From contig NZ_MZXV01000051.1 in the NCBI RefSeq assembly GCF_003253745.1, positions 310,001 through 374,000 of the forward strand: a stretch of DNA of 64,000 nucleotides, given 5' to 3'. Below, one piece after another: positions 44,047 through 51,895 of this stretch. Each line of letters opens with the position of its first letter. The first letter of the stretch is position 1. A program made the translations under genes and the position numbers. The notes under the pieces are model-generated. The model searched no databases, had not been told where the DNA came from, and saw nothing but the letters and a program-made list of their open reading frames with translations. This DNA comes from Mesorhizobium kowhaii (GTDB taxonomy: Bacteria > Pseudomonadota > Alphaproteobacteria > Rhizobiales > Rhizobiaceae).

Positions 44047-45210
44047 TTAGAAATCCAGACCGCCGGCAAAGGCTCTTAGATCCTGTGCAAGCAAAGCGGG
44101 CTGCTCGAGGGCCGCGAAATGACCACCGCGCGGCATCGCTGTCCACCGGCGGATGTCCGGAAAGACACGCTCGACCCAGCTTCTTGGCGGCATCGGCAGC
44201 TCTTTCGGAAACAACGCCACCGCAAGTGGGACTTTGATCGCCGTGCCGGACCGGAAGGCAAGCGGTCGGGCGCGAGTTTCCCAATAGAGGCGCATCGACG
44301 AAGCGACGGTCCTGGTGAACCAGTAAAGCGAGATGTTGGCGAGGATGTCGTCCCGCGAAAATGGTGCATTGTCCAGATTGCCATCGCAATCGCTCCAGTC
44401 GCGGAACTTCTCGATCATCCACGCTGCCAGTCCGACCGGCGAATCTGTCAGCCCGTAGGCAAGCGTTTGCGGGCGCGTGCCTTGAATATGGCCATAGGCG
44501 CCGTGGAGATCCGCCCATTCGGCTTTCCGTCCCAGGAAGGCGCGTTCTTCCGAAGTCAGGTCGCCATCCGGGCCTGTGTCATGGGGAGGAGAGTATGAGC
44601 CGGGAATGAAATTCAGATGCACCCCGGCGAGACTGTCTGGATGCGCATGTGCCAGACATGTCGACACGCTGGCGCCGAGGTCTCCACCTTGGGCGAGATA
44701 TCGCTCGTAGCCGAGACGTCTCATCAATTCGGCCCAAAGGTCGGCTACAGTGAACAGGTTGAGACCAGGCCTGCTTGGCCGGCTCGAAAAGCCATAGCCG
44801 GGAATGGATGGGATCACGACGTTGAAGGCGTCCTCCTGCCTTCCGCCATGGGAAAGCGGGTCTGTCAGAAGGGGAACCAGCCTATGAAATTCGAAGACAC
44901 TGCCTGGCCAGCCATGGGTGAGAAGGATCGTTCTGCCGGTTGGAACAGCGGCGCGCGCATGGATGAAGTGGATAGTTTCGCCGCCGATATCCGTCTGGTA
45001 GTGCGGAAGTAGGTTCCAGGCGGCCTCCTGCTTGCGCCAGTCGAAGCCGGTATGCCAGTGCTGCATAAGACGTCGCAGTTCCTTGTATTCCGTCCCCTGA
45101 GCCCAGCCTATTGCGTGCAGCTGGTCCGGCTCGCGCCAGTTCGAGATGCGCCTCTTCAATTCGTCGATGTCGGCCTGGGCGATCTGGATCGTGAAAGGGC
45201 GAATTTTCAT
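44047..45210 (-). CDS. Epoxide hydrolase (alpha/beta hydrolase with EHN domain)
   Basis: 387-aa enzyme with an N-terminal EHN domain (ADIDELKRRISNWREPD), the oxyanion motif LLTHGWPGSVFEFH, nucleophile Asp in YLAQGGDLGASV and the C-terminal His in PRGGHFAALEQP. It resembles microsomal-type and juvenile-hormone epoxide hydrolases. Its start overlaps the pxpC stop in an ATGA sequence, so it belongs to the SDR-pxpB-pxpC operon. Its role next to 5-oxoprolinase genes is unexplained. Confidence 0.9.
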   Translation of the reverse strand: MKIRPFTIQIAQADIDELKRRISNWREPDQLHAIGWAQGTEYKELRRLMQHWHTGFDWRKQEAAWNLLPHYQTDIGGETIHFIHARAAVPTGRTILLTHGWPGSVFEFHRLVPLLTDPLSHGGRQEDAFNVVIPSIPGYGFSSRPSRPGLNLFTVADLWAELMRRLGYERYLAQGGDLGASVSTCLAHAHPDSLAGVHLNFIPGSYSPPHDTGPDGDLTSEERAFLGRKAEWADLHGAYGHIQGTRPQTLAYGLTDSPVGLAAWMIEKFRDWSDCDGNLDNAPFSRDDILANISLYWFTRTVASSMRLYWETRARPLAFRSGTAIKVPLAVALFPKELPMPPRSWVERVFPDIRRWTAMPRGGHFAALEQPALLAQDLRAFAGGLDF

Positions 45211-46295
45211 GGATCTGCCTGCTCGCTGGCACGCGTTGAATAGGGGTATCGGATCGGCGCTTTTGCCACCCTTGGATATGGACCTAGTTGGCGGCGGCGC
45301 GACAAGTCCTTCATCAGACTGGCCAGGGCCGACCCGGCCATGCGGTCGCGTGCGGCGATAAAGTCGTGATGCCGCTGCTGGCTCGCGCGAAGCGCCTCTG
45401 TCGACGCTCCGATCGAGACCGGCAGGAAACGCAGACGCGCGCCGACCGGCGCCTGCGCCAGCCGCCAGAGGTCGGCTTCGATTACCGTGGCGATCTTTGG
45501 ATAGCCGCCGCAGGTGTTGGCATCGGCAAGCTGAATGATCGGCTGGCCGGACGGCGGCACCTGAACGGTGCCCGGCACGATGCCATGGGAGAGCAATTCC
45601 AGCGGTGAGGCGAGGGAAAGCGTCGCTCCGGAAAGGCGATATCCCATGCGGTTGGCGTTGTTGGTGATGCTCCATTCGCTGCCGATGAAAGCCGCCTGGG
45701 CCTCCGGCGTGAAAGCGTCGAACTCGGCGGCCGGCAGAACCCGCAGTCCTATTGCCGAGGCAAGGCCGTCAGTCGCGCCCCGTCGCTCCTCCAGCGCCGC
45801 GCCAACGCCGCCTGCGGGAAGGGAGCCTTGCGCAGGTTTGAGCGCAAGTCTGTCGCCGCGCGACAGACCGCGTCCGGCGAGCCCGCCGAAATTGCCTTTC
45901 ACATCCGTCGCGCGCGAACCCATGATGGGCGGCAGATCGAGCCCGCCGGCGAAGGCAATGTAGGAGCGAGCGCCGAGATGCGGTGCTTCGAGGGCAAGGG
46001 TCTCGCCGGCGCGGATCGTTGTGGCCCACCAGGGCGGGCAGGGCCGATCGCCGACGCTTATGGCGCAATCCGCGCCGGTGATCGCGACGGCAGTGTCGAC
46101 ATGCGCGCGCAGCCGGAACGGGTGAAGCGCGACCTCGATCCCGGCAGCCGAAGGATCATTGCCCAGCATAAGATTGGCGATCGCCAGCGCTTCCTTGTCC
46201 ATGGCGCCGCCATGGCTGACCCCCATCGCCAGATGACCGAGCCGGCCAAGGTCCTGAACCGTGTTCGGCAGTCCGGTGGTGAGGATCTCGATCAT
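45207..46295 (-). CDS. pxpC: 5-oxoprolinase subunit C (KipA/AHS2 family)
   Basis: 362-aa protein homologous to KipA and to the second half of the urea carboxylase carboxyltransferase domain. Visible are TTGLPNTVQDLGRLGHLAMGV near the N-terminus, AHLGARSYIAFAGGL-like segments and SGATLSLASPLELLSHGIVPG. It overlaps pxpB and the epoxide hydrolase gene by four bases each. Together with PxpA and PxpB it forms the 5-oxoprolinase complex in studied bacteria. Confidence 0.92.
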   Translation of the reverse strand: MIEILTTGLPNTVQDLGRLGHLAMGVSHGGAMDKEALAIANLMLGNDPSAAGIEVALHPFRLRAHVDTAVAITGADCAISVGDRPCPPWWATTIRAGETLALEAPHLGARSYIAFAGGLDLPPIMGSRATDVKGNFGGLAGRGLSRGDRLALKPAQGSLPAGGVGAALEERRGATDGLASAIGLRVLPAAEFDAFTPEAQAAFIGSEWSITNNANRMGYRLSGATLSLASPLELLSHGIVPGTVQVPPSGQPIIQLADANTCGGYPKIATVIEADLWRLAQAPVGARLRFLPVSIGASTEALRASQQRHHDFIAARDRMAGSALASLMKDLSRRRQLGPYPRVAKAPIRYPYSTRASEQADP

Positions 46296-46954
46296 CCCTC
46301 AATCCCCGCGATTGTGAATCGAATCTTGTCTCCGGGCCTGAGCAGCACGGGCAATTCCGCCTGAACGTCAAACAGCTTCACGTCGGTATGGCCGACAATG
46401 TGCCATCCGGACGGCGCCGTCATCGGCATGATACCCGCCTGCGCGCCACCAATGATGACAGCGCCCTCGGCCACTTTCAGGCGCGGCGAGCTGCGCCTTG
46501 CCCAGGCAAGCCGCGGCTCGAGACCGGACAGGTAGGGAAAGCCCGGCATGGCGCCGATGGCGGCGACGGTGTACGTGGCCGCCGCGTGGCGCCTGACGAT
46601 GTCGTCGACAGGCATGCCGCAATGCGCGGCCCAGCCGGCGAGATCCTCGCCGCGCGCGCCGCCATAGCTGACGGGGATGGTATGATGCGTGCCAGTCACC
46701 GTGTGGGCGTCGGTGCCGGCCCAGAGCGAATTCAGCTGCTCGCTAATGATTTGTGCGTTGGTAGTGAGCGGGTCAAACAGCACCAGCAGGTTGTTCATGC
46801 CGGGAACGGTCTCGCATACCCCTTCGAAGGCCAGCGCGGCGTTCGCTACCGCCCAGACCAGTTCCTGGGTGGCATCATCAAAGGCCCCCTGCGCGCCATC
46901 GAGCAGCAGCGCGCCTGATCCTGCAAGACTGATACGGGGCGTTTTGACGGCCAT
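46292..46954 (-). CDS. pxpB: 5-oxoprolinase subunit B (KipI/AHS1 family)
   Basis: 220-aa AHS1-domain protein, the partner of PxpC and a homologue of the first half of the urea carboxylase carboxyltransferase domain. Segments are NNLLVLFDPL, TIPVSYGGARGEDLAGWA, ATYTVAAIGAMPGFPYLSGL and PSGWHIVGHTDVKLFDVQ. In Bacillus the KipI protein also inhibits a sensor kinase, so a regulatory role is possible but not needed here. Confidence 0.92.
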   Translation of the reverse strand: MAVKTPRISLAGSGALLLDGAQGAFDDATQELVWAVANAALAFEGVCETVPGMNNLLVLFDPLTTNAQIISEQLNSLWAGTDAHTVTGTHHTIPVSYGGARGEDLAGWAAHCGMPVDDIVRRHAAATYTVAAIGAMPGFPYLSGLEPRLAWARRSSPRLKVAEGAVIIGGAQAGIMPMTAPSGWHIVGHTDVKLFDVQAELPVLLRPGDKIRFTIAGIEG

Positions 46955-46960
46955 GGGCGC

Positions 46961-47761
46961 TCAGTCCTTGACCGGCACCGTGTAATTCAAGATCAGGCGA
47001 CCGCCATCGGGATAGATGGTCTGGCCGACAATGTAGGAGGCGTCGTCGCTGGCCAGGAAGGACGCGACACTGGCAATCTCCGAAGGCTCGCCACACCGGC
47101 CGCTCGGCGTGCGCGACAGGATGGTCTGGCGCTGCGCTTCGCTGGCCATGACCGAGCTCTTGACCATGTCGGTCAGTATGGTGCCGGGGCCGATGGCGTT
47201 GACGCGAATGTTGTGCGGGATCAGTCCGACGGCCATCACCGCCGTCAGCTGCTTGATGCCCCCCTTGGACACCGCATAGGCGACGGAATTGGGAATGGCC
47301 AGAATCGCGTTGATCGACGACATGTTGATGATTGAGCCGCCGCGTCCCTGCGCGATCATTGCCCTTGCCGCCGCCTGGCCGAGAAGGAAGGGTGCCTTGA
47401 GATTGACGCGCTGGACCCAGTCGAAGGCCTCCTCCGGGAAATCCACGAAGTCATCCAGATGGATGACGCCGGCATTGTTGACGAGGACGTCCACACCGCC
47501 GAAGCTTTGCGTGGCCTTGGCAATGATGCCGTCAGCCATCTCCTTGGAAATTTCGGACAGGTCGGCCGACAGCCAGACGGCGCGCTCGCCAAGACGTTCG
47601 GCATGCTCGCGCCCGCGATCGGCCTTTACATCCACAAGCACGACCTTAGCGCCATCGGCATGAAAGCGCTCGGCGCAGGCAAGGCCCAAGCCTTGTGCCG
47701 CCCCGGTAACGATCACGACTTTTTCTGCGTGCTTCACGGCGAAATCCTTTTTCACAGTCAT
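46961..47761 (-). CDS. Short-chain dehydrogenase/reductase
   Basis: 266-aa classical SDR with VVIVTGAAQGLGLACAE, VLVNNAGVIHLDD, IINMSSINAILA and VAYAVSKGGIKQL as cofactor and catalytic motifs. It is a paralogue of the SDR at 34879, sharing the C-terminal pattern YPDGGR-L-NYTVP-K. It is the first gene of the operon SDR-pxpB-pxpC-epoxide hydrolase, and its start lies beside a TATCCAAT-type operator. Confidence 0.9.
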   Translation of the reverse strand: MTVKKDFAVKHAEKVVIVTGAAQGLGLACAERFHADGAKVVLVDVKADRGREHAERLGERAVWLSADLSEISKEMADGIIAKATQSFGGVDVLVNNAGVIHLDDFVDFPEEAFDWVQRVNLKAPFLLGQAAARAMIAQGRGGSIINMSSINAILAIPNSVAYAVSKGGIKQLTAVMAVGLIPHNIRVNAIGPGTILTDMVKSSVMASEAQRQTILSRTPSGRCGEPSEIASVASFLASDDASYIVGQTIYPDGGRLILNYTVPVKD

Positions 47762-47769
47762 GGCATTAT

Positions 47770-47785
47770 GGATATGTTATCCAAT
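47770..47785. promoter_or_regulatory. GGATA-TGT-TATCC palindrome with TTATCCAAT
   Basis: GGATA (47770-47774) and TATCC (47778-47782) are inverted repeats three bases apart, and TTATCCAATTT matches the site at 38247-38257. It lies only nine bases from the SDR start codon, a repressor-like position. Confidence 0.6.
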
Positions 47786-47929
47786 TTATCTTGAACTTCG
47801 ATGTCATTGCAAGCCCGGATGAGCGATGAACGAGACCACCGTGTTGGGCCAATCCGCATGGGGTTTGGCGCTATCTGGCTTTTTTCAACGGATCATCGCA
47901 AGTCGGTTGACTCCGCCGAATTAATCGTG

Positions 47930-47938
47930 ATTGGATAC
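47930..47938. promoter_or_regulatory. ATTGGATAC operator-like site upstream of the RraA-like gene
   Basis: ATTGGATAC, identical to 38153-38161, lies 31 bases upstream of the RraA-like start codon. It is the inverted partner of the TTATCCAAT site at 47777. Confidence 0.5.
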
Positions 47939-47968
47939 TATATTCACAAAGCAGCGGGAGAGTGGGAG

Positions 47969-48604
47969 ATGGCAGATGCACCTCAGGAAGGCGAGTTGGT
48001 AGACGCGTTCCGCGCTCTTGCTACGCCGTTGATCAGCGACAATCTCGCGCGTGTCCCCGGGGCTGTCGGGTTGCGGCCATTTCATCGCGTGAGCAGTGTC
48101 ATGGCGGGGAGGGCGCTGACGGTCAGGACTCGCCCCGGCGACAACCAGTTCATCCATCGTGCGCTCGATCTGTTGCAGCCCGGAGACGTCATTGTCGTCG
48201 ATGGCGGTGGCTATGAAGGGCGCGCGCTGGTCGGCGAAATCATGACGAGTGTCGCGGCGTCGCGCGGTGCCGCGGGCATTGTCATCGACGGCGCCATTCG
48301 CGATGCCGGTGCCATCGGCCGCAATCCGTTTCCATGCTTCGCACGGTCGGCCATCCATCTCGGACCTTACAAGGATGGTCCAGGAGCCATCAATGTTCCC
48401 GTCTGCATAGGCGGCATGGTCGTCGGCCCAGGCGACATCGTCGTGGGTGACGAAGATGGCGTCGTGGCATTTCCAATCGACGATGCCGCGGCTTTGCTGG
48501 CCGCCGTCCGGGCACAGGAGGCCCGCGAGACTGAGATCATGCAGAGCATCCGGGAGAACCGCTACCAGGGGGCCTATGCCCGGGCCGCCGGCGGCGGTCA
48601 CTGA
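47969..48604 (+). CDS. RraA-like family protein (aldolase/decarboxylase type)
   Basis: 211-aa protein of the RraA/HMG-aldolase superfamily. The metal and substrate site is in GDVIVVDGGGYEGRALVGEI and GIVIDGAIRDAGAIG, whose Arg and Asp match the catalytic class II pyruvate aldolases and oxaloacetate decarboxylases rather than only the RNase E inhibitor. The ATG at 47969 gives MADAPQEGELVDAF; the open frame is longer but unconserved. It precedes the Liv transporter genes, so it may act on an oxoacid from the imported compound. Confidence 0.83.
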   Translation: MADAPQEGELVDAFRALATPLISDNLARVPGAVGLRPFHRVSSVMAGRALTVRTRPGDNQFIHRALDLLQPGDVIVVDGGGYEGRALVGEIMTSVAASRGAAGIVIDGAIRDAGAIGRNPFPCFARSAIHLGPYKDGPGAINVPVCIGGMVVGPGDIVVGDEDGVVAFPIDDAAALLAAVRAQEARETEIMQSIRENRYQGAYARAAGGGH

Positions 48605-48702
48605 TCCACCGTGTCAGGTCCTTGCCGGCGACAAGTCGCATCGCCGGCTCGCGATCTTGCTGAACATTACCCGCTCCGCGGCTGATCGAGGGGCGAAACC
48701 AC

Positions 48703-48728
48703 GCCGAACCTCCCATAGGTGGTTCGGC
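48703..48728 (+). other. Hairpin between the RraA-like gene and livK-type gene
   Basis: GCCGAACC (48703-48710) pairs with GGTTCGGC (48721-48728) over a ten-base loop. There is no T-tract, so it may stabilise or pause the transcript rather than end it. Confidence 0.5.
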
Positions 48729-48782
48729 AACAAGGCAGAAGAATGCATTCCGGGGACTGCCCGGATGCGCCAACAGGGGAAA

Positions 48783-49904
48783 ATGGAGAGAATGATGGTT
48801 GTTTCCTTCAAAAGGCTCGCTTGTGCCACCGCCCTTGCCGGGCTGGCTCTGACCACAGTGGCCGCGGCTGCCGACATCAAGATCGGCATTGTCGCCCCAA
48901 TGACTGGCCAGTTGGCCAGTGAGGGACAGGATATGGAGAACGCGGTGAAGATGGCGATCGAGGCCGCCAACGCCAAAGGTGGCGCCAACGGCGACAAGGT
49001 CATCACCATCACCGCCGACGACGCCTGCGATCCGCAGCAGGCGGTGACCGCAGGCAGCAAGCTTGTCTCCGAAGGGGTGACCGCCATCGTTGGCGGCTAT
49101 TGCTCGGGCGCTGTCCTGCCGACATTGAAGATCTATGGTGATGCCGGCATTCCGTTTGTCATCATCGGGGCGAATTCGACCAAACTGGTCGCCGCCAATC
49201 AGGGCAATGCCTTCCTCGCCAATTCGACCGGCGACATGCAAGCGACGACGGCCGTCGAGCTCTTCAAGAAGAATGGCTTCAAGAAGATCGCGGTCATAGA
49301 CGAAGGCGATGCCTATTCGTCCGACCTGGCCAAGCTGACCGCCGAAGCCTTCATGGGTGCAGGCGGCGAGATTGCCACCAAGGAAACCACCAACGCCGGC
49401 GAGCAGGACTATTCGGCGGTCGTCACCAAGATCAAATCGAGCGGCGCGGACGCTGTCTTCTGGACCGCCTATCATGCCGGTGGCGCCCTGCTCACCAAGC
49501 AGCTCCGACAGGCTGGGTTCCAGGGCGGCATCGTGCTCGGCGACGGCAACAATTCGCCGGAATATCTGGAGATCGCCGGCTCGGCCGGTGAGGGCGTGTA
49601 TCTGCTGTCCCCGCCGACCGTTGACCTCTTGTCTGGCGCGGGCGATTTCAAGGGCAAGTACAAGGAAACCTATGGACGCGACGCCGGCGCCTATGCGGCC
49701 CTCTCCTATGATGTGGGCGACCTGATCGTCGACGCGATCGCGCGGGCCAAGTCGGCGGATCAAAAGGCTATCATCGAGGCGCTCAAGGCAAGCGACTTCA
49801 AAGGCCTTGCCGGTGAAATCAAGTTCACCGACAAGAACACGCTCCAGACGTCAAACTTCCGCCCGGTGATTGCCAAGGGCGGCAAGTGGGTGGCAGTCGA
49901 ATAA
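48783..49904 (+). CDS. Branched-chain amino acid-type ABC transporter substrate-binding protein
   Basis: 373-aa periplasmic binding protein of the LivK/type I family. A signal peptide with Lys-Arg, a hydrophobic core (ALAGLALTTVAAAA) and cleavage near AAA-DIK precedes IGIVAPMTGQLASEGQDMEN. The two-lobed domain runs to the end. It feeds the LivHMGF genes that follow. Later in-frame ATGs at 48792 and 48795 (the latter with GGAG six bases ahead) are equally plausible starts and leave the signal peptide intact. The ligand is likely an amino acid or related carboxylate used by the adjacent catabolic genes. Confidence 0.92.
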   Translation: MERMMVVSFKRLACATALAGLALTTVAAAADIKIGIVAPMTGQLASEGQDMENAVKMAIEAANAKGGANGDKVITITADDACDPQQAVTAGSKLVSEGVTAIVGGYCSGAVLPTLKIYGDAGIPFVIIGANSTKLVAANQGNAFLANSTGDMQATTAVELFKKNGFKKIAVIDEGDAYSSDLAKLTAEAFMGAGGEIATKETTNAGEQDYSAVVTKIKSSGADAVFWTAYHAGGALLTKQLRQAGFQGGIVLGDGNNSPEYLEIAGSAGEGVYLLSPPTVDLLSGAGDFKGKYKETYGRDAGAYAALSYDVGDLIVDAIARAKSADQKAIIEALKASDFKGLAGEIKFTDKNTLQTSNFRPVIAKGGKWVAVE

Positions 49905-49918
49905 GGACGAAGCAGGTT

Positions 49919-49953
49919 GACGCCGAGGCAGGCCTTGTGCCCGCCTCGGCGTC
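49919..49953 (+). other. Strong hairpin between the binding-protein and permease genes
   Basis: GACGCCGAGGC (49919-49929) and GCCTCGGCGTC (49943-49953) form a perfect 11-bp stem with a 13-base loop and no T-tract. Hairpins in this place commonly protect the binding-protein mRNA and lower permease expression. Confidence 0.75.
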
Positions 49954-50025
49954 ACTGCCGATTGTCTGGTGTGCACTGACGCTGCGCCCTGGCAAGACTT
50001 TCTCAATTCTGCACCCGGAGCATCA

Positions 50026-50937
50026 ATGACGCTCGACCTGGTTATTCAGCAACTGGTGAACGGCCTTATCGTCGGTTCGTTCTATGCCCTGATCGCGCTT
50101 GGCTACAGCATGGTCTTCGGCGTCATCAAGCTCCTGAATTTTGCCCATGGCGACATCTACATGAATGGCGCCTTCGTCGGCCTTGTTGTGTTTTCCTTCG
50201 TGGGCATATGGGTCGGCAACGGCTGGTTGGGCGTGGTCTGCGCCCTGCTGGTGTCGATGTTGGCTGTCGGCCTGCTTGGCGTTGTCATCGAACGCTTCGC
50301 CTATAGGCCGATGCGCAATGCGCCGCGCCTCTCCATCCTGATCACGGCGCTTGGTGCGTCGATGGTGTTGAACGGCACGGCACTCGCCCTGACAGGCGGG
50401 AAGCACTATGCATTCAACACGGACCTCGGCTTTGCCGGCGTGGACATTTCCACCGTTCACATCACCTACACCCAGATGGTGCTCGTCGCAGCCTCCATCT
50501 CTTTGATGGCCGGCATGCAGGCCTTTGTCTCACGCACCATGTACGGCAAGGCGATGCGAGCCGTGTCCATTGACATGGGGGCGAGCCGGCTGATGGGTAT
50601 CGATGTCGACCGGGTGATCGCATTGACCTTCTTCATGGGTTCGGCGCTCGCCGCCGGCGGCGGGGTCATGGCCGGCGCCTACTATGGCAGCGTCCATTTC
50701 TTCATGGGATTCATCATGGGGCTGAAAGCCTTCACCGCCGCTGTCATAGGCGGCATCGGCAGCGTGCCGGGCGCCATGCTCGGCGGCTTGCTGCTCGGCC
50801 TGCTCGAAGCTTTCGGCTCATCCTTGCCCTTCGTCGGCTCGGAGTGGCGTGACGTCTTCGTGTTCGGGACCCTGATCCTGTTCCTTGTCTTCAAGCCGAC
50901 CGGCATTCTCGGACGCTCTGTCGTGGAGCGGGTGTGA
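50026..50937 (+). CDS. Branched-chain amino acid-type ABC transporter permease LivH
   Basis: 303-aa inner-membrane permease with about eight hydrophobic segments. The N-terminal VNGLIVGSFYALIALGYSM and VIKLLNFAHGDIYMNGAF are characteristic of LivH, and FTAAVIGGIGSVPGAMLGG is the EAA-like cytoplasmic loop. The ATG at 50026 has GGAG seven bases ahead. It is coupled to the LivM gene, whose ATG shares the final A of its TGA stop. Confidence 0.94.
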   Translation: MTLDLVIQQLVNGLIVGSFYALIALGYSMVFGVIKLLNFAHGDIYMNGAFVGLVVFSFVGIWVGNGWLGVVCALLVSMLAVGLLGVVIERFAYRPMRNAPRLSILITALGASMVLNGTALALTGGKHYAFNTDLGFAGVDISTVHITYTQMVLVAASISLMAGMQAFVSRTMYGKAMRAVSIDMGASRLMGIDVDRVIALTFFMGSALAAGGGVMAGAYYGSVHFFMGFIMGLKAFTAAVIGGIGSVPGAMLGGLLLGLLEAFGSSLPFVGSEWRDVFVFGTLILFLVFKPTGILGRSVVERV

Positions 50938-51893
50938 TGACCGAAGCAAGGATCTTGCCGGCCGCCGCGCAACCGCGATTGATGCGCTGGTCCGTTGTGC
51001 TGCCTGCGTTAGCGGCGGTCGCCTGCGCGCTGGTGTTGCCGCAATTCGCCAACGCCTATGTAACGGAGGTTGCAACCACGGCGCTGCTCTATGTCGTGCT
51101 GTGCCTCGGCCTCAATATTGTCGTCGGCTATGCTGGCCTGCTCGACCTCGGCTACGCCGCGTTCTTCGCGGTCGGCGCCTACACATCAGGTATCCTGACC
51201 GCGGAATTCGGGCTCAATTTCTGGCTCACCATTCCGGTCGCCATGGCGGCAGCCTGCGTGGCTGGCATCATCATCGGGGCTCCAACCTTGAGGCTGCGCA
51301 GCGACTATCTGGCGATCGTGACGCTGGGCTTCGGCGAGATTGTGCGCATCATCGCCCGCAACCTCGACATCACCGGTGGCGCCAGCGGCCTTATCGGCAT
51401 CGAGCGACCGGAAATCTTCGGCTTCAAGCTGATGCAGGTGCAGCACTTCTACTATGCGTTCCTGGTGCTCGCACTGCTCACCGCCTTCGTCTGCCTGAGC
51501 GTCGAGCGGTCGCGAATGGGACGAGCCTGGTTCTACGTTCGCTATGACGAGGACGCCGCCGCCGGTATCGGCATCAACCGTGTCTCGGCCAAGCTGCAGG
51601 CATACATGATGGGCGCGGTGATCGCTTCCGTGGCCGGATGCCTCTACGCGGCCAAGATGACGGCCATCTCGCCGGAGAGTTTCACCTTCAACCAATCGCT
51701 TCTGATCCTGCTCGGCGTCGTCCTGGGTGGCATGGGTCGCATCCCCGGCGTCGTCCTCGGCGCTATTCTCGTGGCCCTGCTCCCAGAGGTGCTGCGGGGG
51801 GCGGGCACCTATCGTCCACTGGTGACCGCGGTTGCGCTGCTGGCAATCATGCTCTTCAGGCCGAATGGGCTCTGGCCCGACAAGCGGGTTTGA
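50937..51893 (+). CDS. Branched-chain amino acid-type ABC transporter permease LivM
   Basis: 318-aa second permease. It has LCLGLNIVVGYAGLLDLGYAAF, LRSDYLAIVTLGFGEIVRI and LLGVVLGGMGRIPGVVLGA, the LivM hallmarks. It follows LivH with a one-base overlap and is followed by LivG after two bases. Confidence 0.94.
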   Translation: MTEARILPAAAQPRLMRWSVVLPALAAVACALVLPQFANAYVTEVATTALLYVVLCLGLNIVVGYAGLLDLGYAAFFAVGAYTSGILTAEFGLNFWLTIPVAMAAACVAGIIIGAPTLRLRSDYLAIVTLGFGEIVRIIARNLDITGGASGLIGIERPEIFGFKLMQVQHFYYAFLVLALLTAFVCLSVERSRMGRAWFYVRYDEDAAAGIGINRVSAKLQAYMMGAVIASVAGCLYAAKMTAISPESFTFNQSLLILLGVVLGGMGRIPGVVLGAILVALLPEVLRGAGTYRPLVTAVALLAIMLFRPNGLWPDKRV

Positions 51894-51895
51894 CC

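Noticed and set aside
47801..47968. 56-codon N-terminal extension of the RraA-like protein
   Set aside because: The extension is not like the family and contains the ATTGGATAC operator-like site; the ATG at 47969 fits the RraA start.
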